Assembly (NCBI GenBank): GCA_943735955.1
Contig: OX030970.1
Span: 6,257,624-6,321,623 of the forward strand
Direction: 5' to 3'
Origin: Piscicola geometra
Lineage: Eukaryota; Annelida; Clitellata; Hirudinida; Piscicolidae
DNA length: 64,000 nucleotides
Positions within the stretch are counted from its first letter, which is position 1. The number at the start of each line of letters is the position of its first letter. This document shows positions 28,101 to 41,179 of this stretch, one piece after another. A program made the position numbers and the translations under genes. Under the pieces are notes generated by a model. It was not told the origin of the DNA. It did no database searches and saw only the letters and a program-made list of their open reading frames with translations.

Positions 28101-31100
28101 ATGTTTAGATAGGAAGAGTTGAGATGGGGAGATGTTGAAATGGGGAGATGTTGAGATGAGGACATTTTGAGATGAGGAGATTTTGAGATGTGGAGATGTT
28201 GAGATGGGGAGATTTTGAGATGAGGAGATGTTGAGATGGGGAGATGTTGAGATGGGGAGATGTTGAGATGGGGAGAGGATGAAATAGGGAGATGTTGCGG
28301 TGAGAAAGGGTTTAGATGTTGACATGAGGAGATGTTGAGATGGGGAGATTTTGAGATGAGGAGATGTTGTGATGGGGAGATGTTGAGATGGGGAGATGTT
28401 GAGATGGGGAGATGTTACGGTGGGAAAGGGTTCAGATGTTGAAAGGGGGAAATGTTAAGATGAGGAGAGTTTGAAATGGGGAGATGTTGAGATGGGGAGA
28501 TTTTGAGATGAGGTGATGTTGAGATGGGGAGATGTTGAGATGGGGAGATGTTGAGATGGGGAGAGGATGAAATAGGGAGATGTTGCGGTGAGAAAGGGTT
28601 TAGATGTTGACATGAGGAGATGTTGAGATTGGGAGATGTTGTGATGGGGAGATGTTGAGATGGGGAGTTGTTGAGATGGGGAGATGTTGAGATGGGGAGA
28701 TGTTACGGTGGGAAAGGGTTCAGATGTTGAAAGGGGGAAATGTTAAGATGAGAAGGCGATGTTATCATTGTGATTGACATCTCTCCATCTCAATATTTCC
28801 CCGTCTCAACATCTCCTCATCTCAACATCTCCTTATCTCAACATCTTCCCATCTCAATATCTCCCTATCTCAACCTCTTCCTGTCTCAACCTCTTCCTAT
28901 CTCAACCTCTCCCCATCTCAACATCTCCCCATCTCAACATTTCCCCATCTCAACATCGCCCCATCTCATCCTCTCCCCATCTCAATATCTCCCCATCTCA
29001 ACATCTCCCCATCTCATCCTCTCCCCATCTCAATATCTCCCCATCTCAACATCTCCCTATCTCAACCTCTCCCTGTCTCAACCTCTTCCTGTCTCAACCT
29101 CTTCCTATCTCATTCTCTCCCCATCTCAAAATTTCCCCATCTCAACATCTCCCCATCTCATCCTCTTCCCATCTCAATATCTCCCCATCTCAACATCTCC
29201 CTATCTCAACCTCTCCCTGTCTCAACCTCTTCCTATCTCAACCTCTCCCCATCTCAATATCTCCCCATCTCAACATCTCCCTATCTCAACCTCTCCCTGT
29301 CTCAACCTCTTCCTATCTCAACCTCTCCCCATCACAACATCTCCCCATCTCAACATTTCCCCATCTCAACCTCCCCCTGTCTCAACCTCTCCCTGTCTAA
29401 ACCTTTTCTTATCTCAACAGTTTTTAGAAGTTGAGATGTTAAGATGGGGAGAAGTTGGGATGGGGAGAGATTGAGATGGGTATATGTTGAGATGGGAAGA
29501 TGTTGAAGTGGAGAGAGAATGAGATGGGGAGAGGTTGCGATTGAAAAGGGTTCAGATTTTGAGATAGGGAGATGTTGAGATGGAGAGATGTTGAGATAGG
29601 GAGAGGTTGAGATGGGAAGAGTTGAGATGGGGAGATGTTGAGATGGGGAGATGTTGAGATGGGGAGAGAATGAAATGGGGAGAGGTTGCGATAGAAAAGG
29701 GTTTAGATGTTGAAATGGGGAGATATTGAGATGGGAAGAGTTGAGATGGGGAGATGTTGAGATGGGGAGATGTTGAGATGGGAAGATGTTGAGATGGGAA
29801 GAGTTGAGATGATGAGATGTTGGGATGGGAAGAGTTGAGATGGGGAGGTGTTGAGATGGGGAGTTTTTGAGATGGGGAGATGTTGAGATGGGGAGAGGAT
29901 GAGATGGGGGGATGTTGAGATGGGGAAGGGTTTAGATGTTGAGATGGGGAGAGGTTGAGATGGAGAGATGTTGAGTTTGGGAGATGTTGAGATGGGGAGA
30001 TGTTGAAAGGGGGAGATGTTTAGATAGAAAGAGTTGAGATGGGGAGATGTTGAAATGGGGAGATGTTGAGATGAGGACATTTTGAGATGAGGAGATTTTG
30101 AGATGTGGAGATGTTGAGATGGGGAGATTTTGAGATGAGGAGATGTTGAGATGGGGAGATGTTGAGATGGGGAGATGTTGAGATGGGGAGAGGATGAAAT
30201 AGGGAGATGTTGCGGTGAGAAAGGGTTTAGATGTTGACATGAGGAGATGTTGAGATGGGGAGATTTTGAGATGAGGAGATGTTGTGATGGGGAGATGTTG
30301 AGATGGGGAGATGTTGAGATGGGGAGATGTTACGGTGGGAAAGGGTTCAGATGTTGAAAGGGGGAAATGTTAAGATGAGAAAGCGATGTTATCATTGTGA
30401 TTGACATCTCTCCATCTCAATATTTCCCCGTCTCAACATCTTCTCATCTCAACATCTCCTTATCTCAACATCTTCCCATCTCAATATCTCCCTATCTCAA
30501 CCTCTTCCTGTCTCAACCTCTTCCTATCTCAACCTCTCCCCATCTCAACATCTCCCCATCTCAACATTTCCCCATCTCAACATCGCCCCATCTCATCCTC
30601 TCCCCATCTCAATATCTCCCCATCTCAACATCTCCCCATCTCATCCTCTCCCCATCTCAATATCTCCCCATCTCAACATCTCCCTATCTCAACCTCTCCC
30701 TGTCTCAACCTCTTCCTGTCTCAACCTCTTCCTATCTCATTCTCTCCCCATCTCAAAATTTCCCCATCTCAACATCTCCCCATCTCATCCTCTTCCCATC
30801 TCAATATCTCCCCATCTCAACATCTCCCTATCTCAACCTCTCCCTGTCTCAACCTCTTCCTATCTCAACCTCTCCCCATATCAATATCTCCCCATCTCAA
30901 CATCTCCCTATCTCAACCTCTCCCTGTCTCAACCTCTTCCTATCTCAACCTCTCCCCATCACAACATCTCCCCATCTCAACATTTCCCCATCTCAACATC
31001 TCCCCTTCTCATCCTCTCCATCTCAACATCTCTCCATCTCAACCTCCCCCTGTCTCAACCTCTCCCTGTCTAAACCTTTTCTTATCTCAACTGTTTTTAG

Positions 31101-31727
31101 AAGTTGAGATGTTAAGATGGGGAGAAGTTGGGATGGGGAGAGATTGAGATGGGTATATGTTGAGATGGGGAGATGTTGAAGTGGGGAGAGAATGAGATGA
31201 GGAGAGGTTGCGATAGAAAAGGGTTCAGATTTTGAGATAGGGAGATGTTGAGATGGGAAGAGTTGAGATAGGGAGATTTTGAGATGGGGAGATGTTGAGA
31301 TGGGAAGAGTTGAGATGATGAGATGTTGGGATGGGAAGAGTTGAGATGGGGAGATGTTGAGATGAGGTTGTTGAGAGGGGGAGATGTTGAGATGGGAAGA
31401 GTTGAGATGGGGAGTTGTTGAGATAGGGAGATGTTGTGGTGGGGAAGGGTTTAGATGTTGAGATGGGGAGAGGTTGAGATGGAGAGATGTTGAGTTTGGG
31501 AGATGTTGAGATGGGGAGATGTTGAGAGGGGGAGATGTTTAGATAGGAAGAGTTGAGATGGGGAGATGTTGAAATGAGGAGATGTTGAGATGAGGACATT
31601 TTGAGATGAGGAGATTTTGAGATGGGGAGATGTTGAGATGGGGAGATTTTGAGATGAGGAGATGTTGAGATGGGGAGAGGATGAAATAGGGAGATGTTGC
31701 GGTGAGAAAGGGTTTAGATGTTGACAT
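25157..31727. repeat. Array segment 4: 1.6-1.9-kb higher-order repeats
   Basis: Approximate layout: Y to 25,845; R 25,855-26,795; Y 26,795-27,505; R 27,515-28,770; Y 28,775-29,420; R 29,425-30,400; Y 30,400-31,095; R 31,100-31,870. The Y block at 28,770 recurs at 30,397 (offset 1,627), and the R block at 27,788-28,325 recurs at 29,703-30,240 (offset 1,915). The 288-bp difference is 18 units of 16 bp, consistent with gain or loss of whole units between copies. No gene is seen. Confidence 0.8.
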
Positions 31728-34055
31728 GAGGAGATGTTGAGATGGAGAGATGTTGAGATTGGGAGATGTTGTGATGGGGAGATGTTGAGATGGGGAGATG
31801 TTACGGTGGGAAAGGGTTTAGATGTTGAAAGGGGGAAATATTAAGATGAGAAGGCGATGTTATCATTGTGATTGACATCTCTCCATCTCAATATTTCCCC
31901 GTCTCAACATCTCCTCATCTCAACATCTCCTTATCTCAACATCTTCCCATCTCAATATCTCCCTATCTCAACCTCTTCCTGTCTCAACTTCTTCTTCTCT
32001 CAACCTTTTCCCCTCTCCCTATCTCAACCTCTCCCTGTCTCAACCTCTTCCTATCTCAACCTCTCCCCATCTCAACATCTCCCCATCTCAACATTTCCCC
32101 ATCTCAACATCTCCCCATCTCATCCTCTCCCCATCTCAATATCTCCCCATCTCAATATCTCCCTATCTCAACCTCTTCCTGTCTCAACTTCTTCCTCTCT
32201 CAACCTTTTCCCATCTCCCCATCTCAATCTCTCCCTGTCTCAACCTCTTCCTATCTCAACCTCTCCCCATCTCAACATCTCCCCATCTCAACATTTTCCC
32301 ATCTCAACATCTCCCCATCTCATCCTCTCCCCATCTCAACATCTCTCCATCTCAACATCTCCCCATCTCAAAATCTCCCCATCTCAATATCTCCCCATCA
32401 CAACATCTCCTTATCTCATCCTCTCCCCATCTCAACATCTCCCCATCTCAACATCTCCTCATCTCAAAATCTCCCCATCTCAACATCTCCCCCTCTCAAC
32501 ATCTCCCCATCTCAACATCTCCCCATCTCAACATCTCCCCATCTCAACATCTCCCCATCTCAACTCTTCCCATCTCAACATTTCCATATCTCAACTTCTA
32601 AACCCTTTTCTATCGCAACCTCTCCCCATCTCATTCTCTCCCCATCTCAACATCTCTCTATCTCAAAATCTCCCCATCTCAACATCTCCCCATCTCAACT
32701 CTTCCCATCTGAACATCTCCCCATCTCAACATCTCCCCATCTCAAAATCTCCCCATCTCAACATCTCCCCATCACAACATCTCCTTATCTCATCCTCTCC
32801 CCATCTCAACATCTCCCCATCTCAACATCTCCCCATCTCAAAATCTCCCCATCTCAACATCTCCCCATCTCAAAATCTCCCCATCTCAACTCTTCCCATC
32901 TCAACATCTCCCCATCTCAACTCTTCCCATCTCAACATCTTCCCATCTCAACATCTCTCTATCTCAACATCTCAACATCTAAACCCTTTTACTGCAACAT
33001 CTCCCCATCTCAACATCTCCCCGTCTCAACATCTCCCCATCTCAACATCTCCCCATCTCAACATCTCCCTATCTCAACCTCTCCCTGTCGCAACCTCTTC
33101 CTATCTCAACCTCTCTCCATCACAACATCTCCCCATCTCAACATTTCCCCATCTCAACATCTCCCCTTCTCATCCTCTCCATCTCAACATCTCTCCATCT
33201 CAACCTCTCCCTGTCTAAACCTTTTCTTATCTCAACAGTTTTTAGAAGTTGAGATGTTAAGATCGGGAGATGTTGAAGTGGGAAGAGAATGAGATGGGGA
33301 GAGGTTGCGATAGAAAAGGGTTCAGATTTTGAGATAGGGAGATGTTGAGATGGAGAGATGTTGAGATAGGGAGAGGTTGGGATGGGAAGAGTTGAAATGG
33401 GGAGATGTTGAGATGGGGAGATGTTGAGATGGGGAGATGTTGAGAAGGGGAGATGTTGAGATGGGGAGAGAATGAAATGGGGAGAGGTTGCGATAGAAAA
33501 GGGTTTAGATGTTGAGATGGGGAGATGTTGAGATGGGAAGAGTTGAGATAGGGAGATGTTGAGATGGGGAGATGTTGAGATGCGAAGATGTTGAGATGGG
33601 AAGAGTTGAGATGATGAGATGTTGGGATGAGAAGAGTTGAGATGAGGAGATGTTGAGATGGGGGTGTTGAGAGGGGGAGATGTTGAGATGAGAAGAGTTG
33701 AGATGGGGAGTTGTTGATATGGGGAGATGTTGAGATGGGGAGAAAATGAGATGGGGAGATGTTGCGGTGGGGAAGGGTATAGATGTTGAGATGGGGAGAG
33801 GTTGAGATGGAGAGATGTTGAGTTTGGGAGATGTTGAGATGAGGAGATGTTGAGAGGGGGAGATGTTTAGATAAGAAGAGTTGAGATGGGGAGATGTTGA
33901 AATGGGGAGATGTTTAGATGAGGACATTTTGAGAAGAGGAGATTTTGAGATGGGGAGATGTTGAGATGGGGAGATTTTGAGATGAGGAGATGTTGAGATG
34001 GGGAGAGGATGAAACAGGGAGATGTTGCGGTGAGAAAGGGTTTAGATGTTGACAT
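31728..34055. repeat. 2,328-bp higher-order repeat, copy 1
   Basis: A unit holding one long Y block (31,870-33,240) and one R block (33,245-34,200). Landmarks recur 2,328 bp downstream throughout: the R-to-Y junction (31,856 and 34,184), the Y-to-R hairpin (about 33,232 and 35,560) and the R-block landmarks (33,505 and 35,833). The open frames translated from the two copies differ at only a few residues. Confidence 0.88.
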
Positions 34056-36383
34056 GAGGAGATGTTGAGATGGAGAGATGTTGAGATTGGGAGATGTTGT
34101 GATGGGGAGATGTTGAGATGGGGAGATGTTACGGTGGGAAAGGGTTTAGATGTTGAAAGGGGGAAATATTAAGATGAGAAGGCGATGTTATCATTGTGAT
34201 TGACATCTCTCCATCTCAATATTTCCCCGTCTCAACATCTCCTCATCTCAACATCTCCTTATCTCAACATCTTCCCATCTCAATATCTCCCTATCTCAAC
34301 CTCTTCCTGTCTCAACTTCTTCTTCTCTCAACCTTTTCCCCTCTCCCTATCTCAACCTCTCCCTGTCTCAACCTCTTCCTATCTCAACCTCTCCCCATCT
34401 CAACATCTCCCCATCTCAACATTTCCCCATCTCAACATCTCCCCATCTCATCCTCTCCCCATCTCAATATCTCCCCATCTCAATATCTCCCTATCTCAAC
34501 CTCTTCCTGTCTCAACTTCTTCCTCTCTCAACCTTTTCCCATCTCCCCATCTCAATCTCTCCCTGTCTCAACCTCTTCCTATCTCATCCTCTCCCCATCT
34601 CAACATCTCCCCATCTCAACATTTTCCCATCTCAACATCTCCCCATCTCATCCTCTCCCCATCTCAACATCTCTCCATCTCAACATCTCCCCATCTCAAA
34701 ATCTCCCCATCTCAATATCTCCCCATCACAACATCTCCTTATCTCATCCTCTCCCCATCTCAACATCTCCCCATCTCAACATCTCCTCATCTCAAAATCT
34801 CCCCATCTCAACATCTCCCCCTCTCAACATCTCCCCATCTCAACATCTCCCCATCTCAACATCTCCCCATCTCAACATCTCCCCATCTCAACTCTTCCCA
34901 TCTCAACATTTCCATATCTCAACTTCTAAACCCTTTTCTATCGCAACCTCTCCCCATCTCATTCTCTCCCCATCTCAACATCTCTCTATCTCAAAATCTC
35001 CCCATCTCAACATCTCCCCATCTCAACTCTTCCCATCTGAACATCTCCCCATCTCAACATCTCCCCATCTCAAAATCTCCCCATCTCAACATCTCCCCAT
35101 CACAACATCTCCTTATCTCATCCTCTCCCCATCTCAACATCTCCCCATCTCAACATCTCCCCATCTCAAAATCTCCCCATCTCAACATCTCCCCATCTCA
35201 AAATCTCCCCATCTCAACTCTTCCCATCTCAACATCTCCCCATCTCAACTCTTCCCATCTCAACATCTTCCCATCTCAACATCTCTCTATCTCAACATCT
35301 CAACATCTAAACCCTTTTACTGCAACATCTCCCCATCTCAACATCTCCCCGTCTCAACATCTCCCCATCTCAACATCTCCCCATCTCAACATCTCCCTAT
35401 CTCAACCTCTCCCTGTCGCAACCTCTTCCTATCTCAACCTCTCCCCATCACAACATCTCCCCATCTCAACATTTCCCCATCTCAACATCTCCCCTTCTCA
35501 TCCTCTCCATCTCAACATCTCTCCATCTCAACCTCTCCCTGTCTAAACCTTTTCTTATCTCAACAGTTTTTAGAAGTTGAGATGTTAAGATCGGGAGATG
35601 TTGAAGTGAGAAGAGAATGAGATGGGGAGAGGTTGCGATAGAAAAGGGTTCAGATTTTGAGATAGGGAGATGTTGAGATGGAGAGATGTTGAGATAGGGA
35701 GAGGTTGGGATGGGAAGAGTTGAAATGGGGAGATGTTGAGATGGGGAGATGTTGAGATGGGGAGATGTTGAGAAGGGGAGATGTTGAGATGGGGAGAGAA
35801 TGAAATGGGGAGAGGTTGCGATAGAAAAGGGTTTAGATGTTGAGATGGGGAGATGTTGAGATGGGAAGAGTTGAGATAGGGAGATGTTGAGATGGGGAGA
35901 TGTTGAGATGCGAAGATGTTGAGATGGGAAGAGTTGAGATGATGAGATGTTGGGATGAGAAGAGTTGAGATGAGGAGATGTTGAGATGGGGGTGTTGAGA
36001 GGGGGAGATGTTGAGATGAGAAGAGTTGAGATGGGGAGTTGTTGAGATGGAGAGATGTTGAGATGGGGAGAAAATGAGATGGGGAGATGTTGCGGTGGGG
36101 AAGGGTATAGATGTTGAGATGGGGAGAGGTTGAGATGGAGAGATGTTGAGTTTGGGAGATGTTGAGATGAGGAGATGTTGAGAGGGGGAGATGTTTAGAT
36201 AAGAAGAGTTGAGATGGGGAGATGTTGAAATGGGGAGATGTTTAGATGAGGACATTTTGAGAAGAGGAGATTTTGAGATGGGGAGATGTTGAGATGGGGA
36301 GATTTTGAGATGAGGAGATGTTGAGATGGGGAGAGGATGAAACAGGGAGATGTTGTGGTGAGAAAGGGTTTAGATGTTGACAT
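34056..36383. repeat. 2,328-bp higher-order repeat, copy 2
   Basis: Direct tandem copy of 31,728-34,055. Differences seen are scattered single bases, for example TCTCATCCTC for TCTCAACCTC near 34,585 and a GTGGTG for GCGGTG change near 36,355. Boundaries are nominal because a tandem repeat can be cut at any phase. Confidence 0.88.
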
Positions 36384-36410
36384 GAGGAGATGTTGAGATG
36401 GAGAGATGTT

Positions 36411-38771
36411 GAGATTGGGAGATGTTGTGATGGGGAGATGTTTAGATGGGGAGATGTTGAGATGGGGAGATGTTACGGTGGGAAAGGGTTTAGATGTTGA
36501 AAGGGGGAAATGTTAAGATGAGAAGGCGATGTTATCATTGTGATTGACATCTCTCCATCTCAATATTTCCCCGTCTCAACATCTCCTCATCTCAACATCT
36601 CCTTATCTCAACATCTTCCCATCTCAATATCTCCCTATCTCAACCTCTTCCTGTCTCAACTTCTCCCTCTCTCAACCTTTTCCCATCTCCCCATCTCAAC
36701 CTCTCCCTGTCTCAACCTCTTCCTATCTCAACCTTTCCCAATCTCAACATCTCCCCATCTCAACATTTCCCCATCTCAACATCTCCCCATCTCATCCTCT
36801 CCCCATCTCAATATCTCTCCATCTCAACATCTCCCCATCTCAACCTCTTCCTGTCTCAACCTCTTCCTATCTCATTCTCTCCCCATCTCAACATCTCCCC
36901 ATCACAACATTTCCCCATCTCAACATCTCCCCATCTCATCCTCTCCCCATCTCAACATCTCCTCATCTCAACATTTCCCCATCTCAACATCTCCCCATCT
37001 CAACATCTCCCCATCTCAAAATCTCCCCATCACAACATTTCCCCATCTCAACATCTCCCCATCTCAACATCTCCCCCTCTCAACATCTCCCCATCTCAAA
37101 ATCTCCCCATCTCAACTCTTCCCATCTCAACATCTCCCCATCTCAACTCTTCCCATCTCAACATCTTCCCATCTCAACATCTCTCTATCTCAACATCTCA
37201 ACATCTAAACCCTTTCCCACCGCAACATCTCCCCATCTCAACATTTCCCCATCTCAACATCTCCCCATCTCATCCTCTCCCCATCTCATCCTCTCCCCAT
37301 CTCAACATCTCCCCATCTCAACATCTCCCTATCTCAACCTCTCCCTGTCTCAACTTCTTCCTATCTCAACATTTCCCTATATCAACATCTCCCCTTCTCA
37401 TCCTCCCCATCTCAACATCTCTCCATCTCAACCTCCCCCTGTCTCAACCTCTCCCTGTCTAAACAGTTTTTAGAAGTTGAGATGTTAAGATGGGGAGAAG
37501 TTGGGATGGGGAGAGATTGAGATGGGTATATGTTGAGATGGGGAGATGTTGAAGTGGAGAGAGAATGAGATGGGGAGAGGTTGCGATAGAAAAGGGTTCA
37601 GATTTTGAGATAGGGAGATGTTGAGATGGAGAGATGTTGAGATAGGGAGAGGTTGAGATGGGAAGAGTTGAGATGGGGAGATGTTGAGATGGGGAGATGT
37701 TGAGATGGAGAGAGAATGAAATGGGGAGAGGTTGCGATAGAAAAGGGTTTAGATGTTGAGATGGGGAGATATTGAGATGGGAAGAGTTGAGATGGGGAGA
37801 TGTTGAGATGGGGAGATGTTGAGATGGGAAGATGTTGAGATGGGAAGAGTTGAGATGATGAGATGTTGGGATGGGAAGAGTTGAGATGGGGAGATGTTGA
37901 GATGGGGGTGTTGAGAGGGGGAGATGTCGAGATTGGAAGAGTTGAGATGGGGAGTTGTTGAGATGGGGAGATGTTGAGATGAGGACATTTTTAGATGAGA
38001 AGATTTTGAGATGCGGAGATGTTGAGATGGGGAGATTTTGAGATGAGGAGATGTTGAGATGGGGAGATGGTGAGATGGGGAGATATTGAGATGGGGAGAT
38101 GTTGAGATGGGGAGATGTTACGGTGGGAAAGGGTTAATATGTTGAAAGGGGGAAATGTTAAGATGAGAAGGCGATGTTATCATTGTGATTGACATCTCTC
38201 CCTCTCAATATTTCCCCGTCTCAACATCTCCTCATCTCAACATCTCCTTATCTCAACATCTTCCCATCTCAATATCTCCCTATCTCAACCTCTTCCTGTC
38301 TCAACCTCTTCCTATCTCAACCTCTCCCCATCTCAACATCTCCCCATCTCAACATTTCCCCATCTCAACATCTCCTCATCTCATCCTCTCCTCATCTCAA
38401 TACCTCCCCATCTCAACATCTCCCCATCTCAACCTCTTCCTGTCTCAACCTCTTCCTATCTCATTCTCTCCCCATCTCAACATTTTCCCATCTCAACATC
38501 TCCCCATCTCATCCTCTCCCCATCTCAACATCTCCCCATCTCAACATCTCCCCATCTCAAAATCTCCCCATCTCAACATCTCCCCCTCTCAACATCTCCC
38601 TATCTCAACTTCTCCCTGTCTGAGATGGGAAGAGTTGAGATGGGGAGATGTTGAGATGGAGAGATTTCGAGATAGGGAGATGTTGAGATGGGGAGAGAAT
38701 GAGATGGGGAGAGGTTGCGATAAAAAAGGGTTTAGATGTTAAGATGGGGAGATGTTGAGATGAGAAGAGTT
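36411..38771. repeat. 2.36-kb higher-order repeat, copy 1
   Basis: Block order R (tail), Y 36,545-37,465, R 37,470-38,190, Y 38,190-38,620, R 38,625-38,771. The start sequence (GAGATTGGGAGATGTTGTGA) recurs at 38,772. Y-block content at 36,540-37,473 matches 38,901-39,834 at an offset of 2,361 bp with identical translations in two frames. Confidence 0.85.
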
Positions 38772-41179
38772 GAGATTGGGAGATGTTGTGATGGGGAGAT
38801 GTTTAGATGGGGAGATGTTGAGATGGGGAGATGTTACGGTGGGAAAGGGTTTAGATGTTGAAAGGGGGAAATGTTAAGATAAGAAGGCGATGTTATCATT
38901 GTGATTGACATCTCTCCATCTCAATATTTCCCCGTCTCAACATCTCCTCATCTCAACATCTCCTTATCTCAACATCTTCCCATCTCAATATCTCCCTATC
39001 TCAACCTCTTCCTGTCTCAACTTCTCCCTCTCTCAACCTTTTCCCATCTCCCCATCTCAACCTCTCCCTGTCTCAACCTCTTCCTATCTCAACCTTTCCC
39101 AATCTCAACATCTCCCCATCTCAACATTTCCCCATCTCAACATCTCCCCATCTCATCCTCTCCCCATCTCAATATCTCTCCATCTCAACATCTCCCCATC
39201 TCAACCTCTTCCTGTCTCAACCTCTTCCTATCTCATTCTCTCCCCATCTCAACATCTCCCCATCACAACATTTCCCCATCTCAACATCTCCCCATCTCAT
39301 CCTCTCCCCATCTCAACATCTCCTCATCTCAACATTTCCCCATCTCAACATCTCCCCATCTCAACATCTCCCCATCTCAAAATCTCCCCATCACAACATT
39401 TCCCCATCTCAACATCTCCCCATCTCAACATCTCCCCCTCTCAACATCTCCCCATCTCAAAATCTCCCCATCTCAACTCTTCCCATCTCAACATCTCCCC
39501 ATCTCAACTCTTCCCATCTCAACATCTTCCCATCTCAACATCTCTCTATCTCAACATCTCAACATCTAAACCCTTTCCCACCGCAACATCTCCCCATCTC
39601 AACATTTCCCCATCTCAACATCTCCCCATCTCATCCTCTCCCCATCTCATCCTCTCCCCATCTCAACATCTCCCCATCTCAACATCTCCCTATCTCAACC
39701 TCTCCCTGTCTCAACTTCTTCCTATCTCAACATTTCCCTATATCAACATCTCCCCTTCTCATCCTCCCCATCTCAACATCTCTCCATCTCAACCTCCCCC
39801 TGTCTCAACCTCTCCCTGTCTAAACAGTTTTTAGAAGTTGAGATGTTAAGATGGGGAGAAGTTGGGATGGGGAGAGATTGAGATGGGTATATGTTGAGAT
39901 GGGGAGATGTTGAAGTGGAGAGAGAATGAGATGGGGAGAGGTTGCGATAGAAAAGGGTTCAGATTTTGAGATAGGGAGATGTTGAGATGGAGAGATGTTG
40001 AGATAGGGAGAGGTTGAGATGGGAAGAGTTGAGATGGGGAGATGTTGAGATGGGGAGATGTTGAGATGGAGAGAGAATGAAATGGGGAGAGGTTGCGATA
40101 GAAAAGGGTTTAGATGTTGAGATGGGGAGATATTGAGATGGGAAGAGTTGAGATGGGGAGATATTGAGATGGGAAGAGTTGAGATGGGGAGATGTTGAGA
40201 TGGGGAGATGTTGAGATGGGGAGATGTTGAGATGGGAAGATGTTGAGATGGGAAGAGTTGAGATGATGAGATGTTGGGATGGGAAGAGTTGAGATGGGGA
40301 GATGTTGAGATGGGGGTGTTGAGAGGGGGAGATGTCGAGATTGGAAGAGTTGAGATGGGGAGTTGTTGAGATGGGGAGATGTTGAGATGAGGACATTTTT
40401 AGATGAGAAGATTTTGAGATGCGGAGATGTTGAGATGGGGAGATTTTGAGATGAGGAGATGTTGAGATGGGGAGATGGTGAGATGGGGAGATATTGAGAT
40501 GGGGAGATGTTGAGATGGGGAGATGTTACGGTGGGAAAGGGTTAATATGTTGAAAGGGGGAAATGTTAAGATGAGAAGGCGATGTTATCATTGTGATTGA
40601 CATCTCTCCCTCTCAATATTTCCCCGTCTCAACATCTCCTCATCTCAACATCTCCTTATCTCAACATCTTCCCATCTCAATATCTCCCTATCTCAACCTC
40701 TTCCTGTCTCAACCTCTTCCTATCTCAACCTCTCCCCATCTCAACATCTCCCCATCTCAACATTTCCCCATCTCAACATCTCCTCATCTCATCCTCTCCT
40801 CATCTCAATACCTCCCCATCTCAACATCTCCCCATCTCAACCTCTTCCTGTCTCAACCTCTTCCTATCTCATTCTCTCCCCATCTCAACATTTTCCCATC
40901 TCAACATCCTCCCATCTCATCCTCTCCCCATCTCAACATCTCCCTATCTCAACATCTCCCCATCTCAAAATCTCCCCATCTCAACATCTCCCCCTCTCAA
41001 CATCTCCCTATCTCAACTTCTCCCTGTCTGAGATGGGAAGAGTTGAGATGGGGAGATGTTGAGATGGAGAGATTTCGAGATAGGGAGATGTTGAGATGGG
41101 GAGAGAATGAGATGGGGAGAGGTTGCGATAAAAAAGGGTTTAGATGTTAAGATGGGGAGATGTTGAGATGAGAAGAGTT
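38772..41179. repeat. 2.41-kb higher-order repeat, copy 2
   Basis: Copy of 36,411-38,771. The offset rises from 2,361 to 2,408 bp between about 40,100 and 40,350, where this copy carries about 47 extra bases (roughly three units) inside the R block. The second Y block (40,593-41,031) then matches 38,185-38,623 with a few substitutions. Confidence 0.85.
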
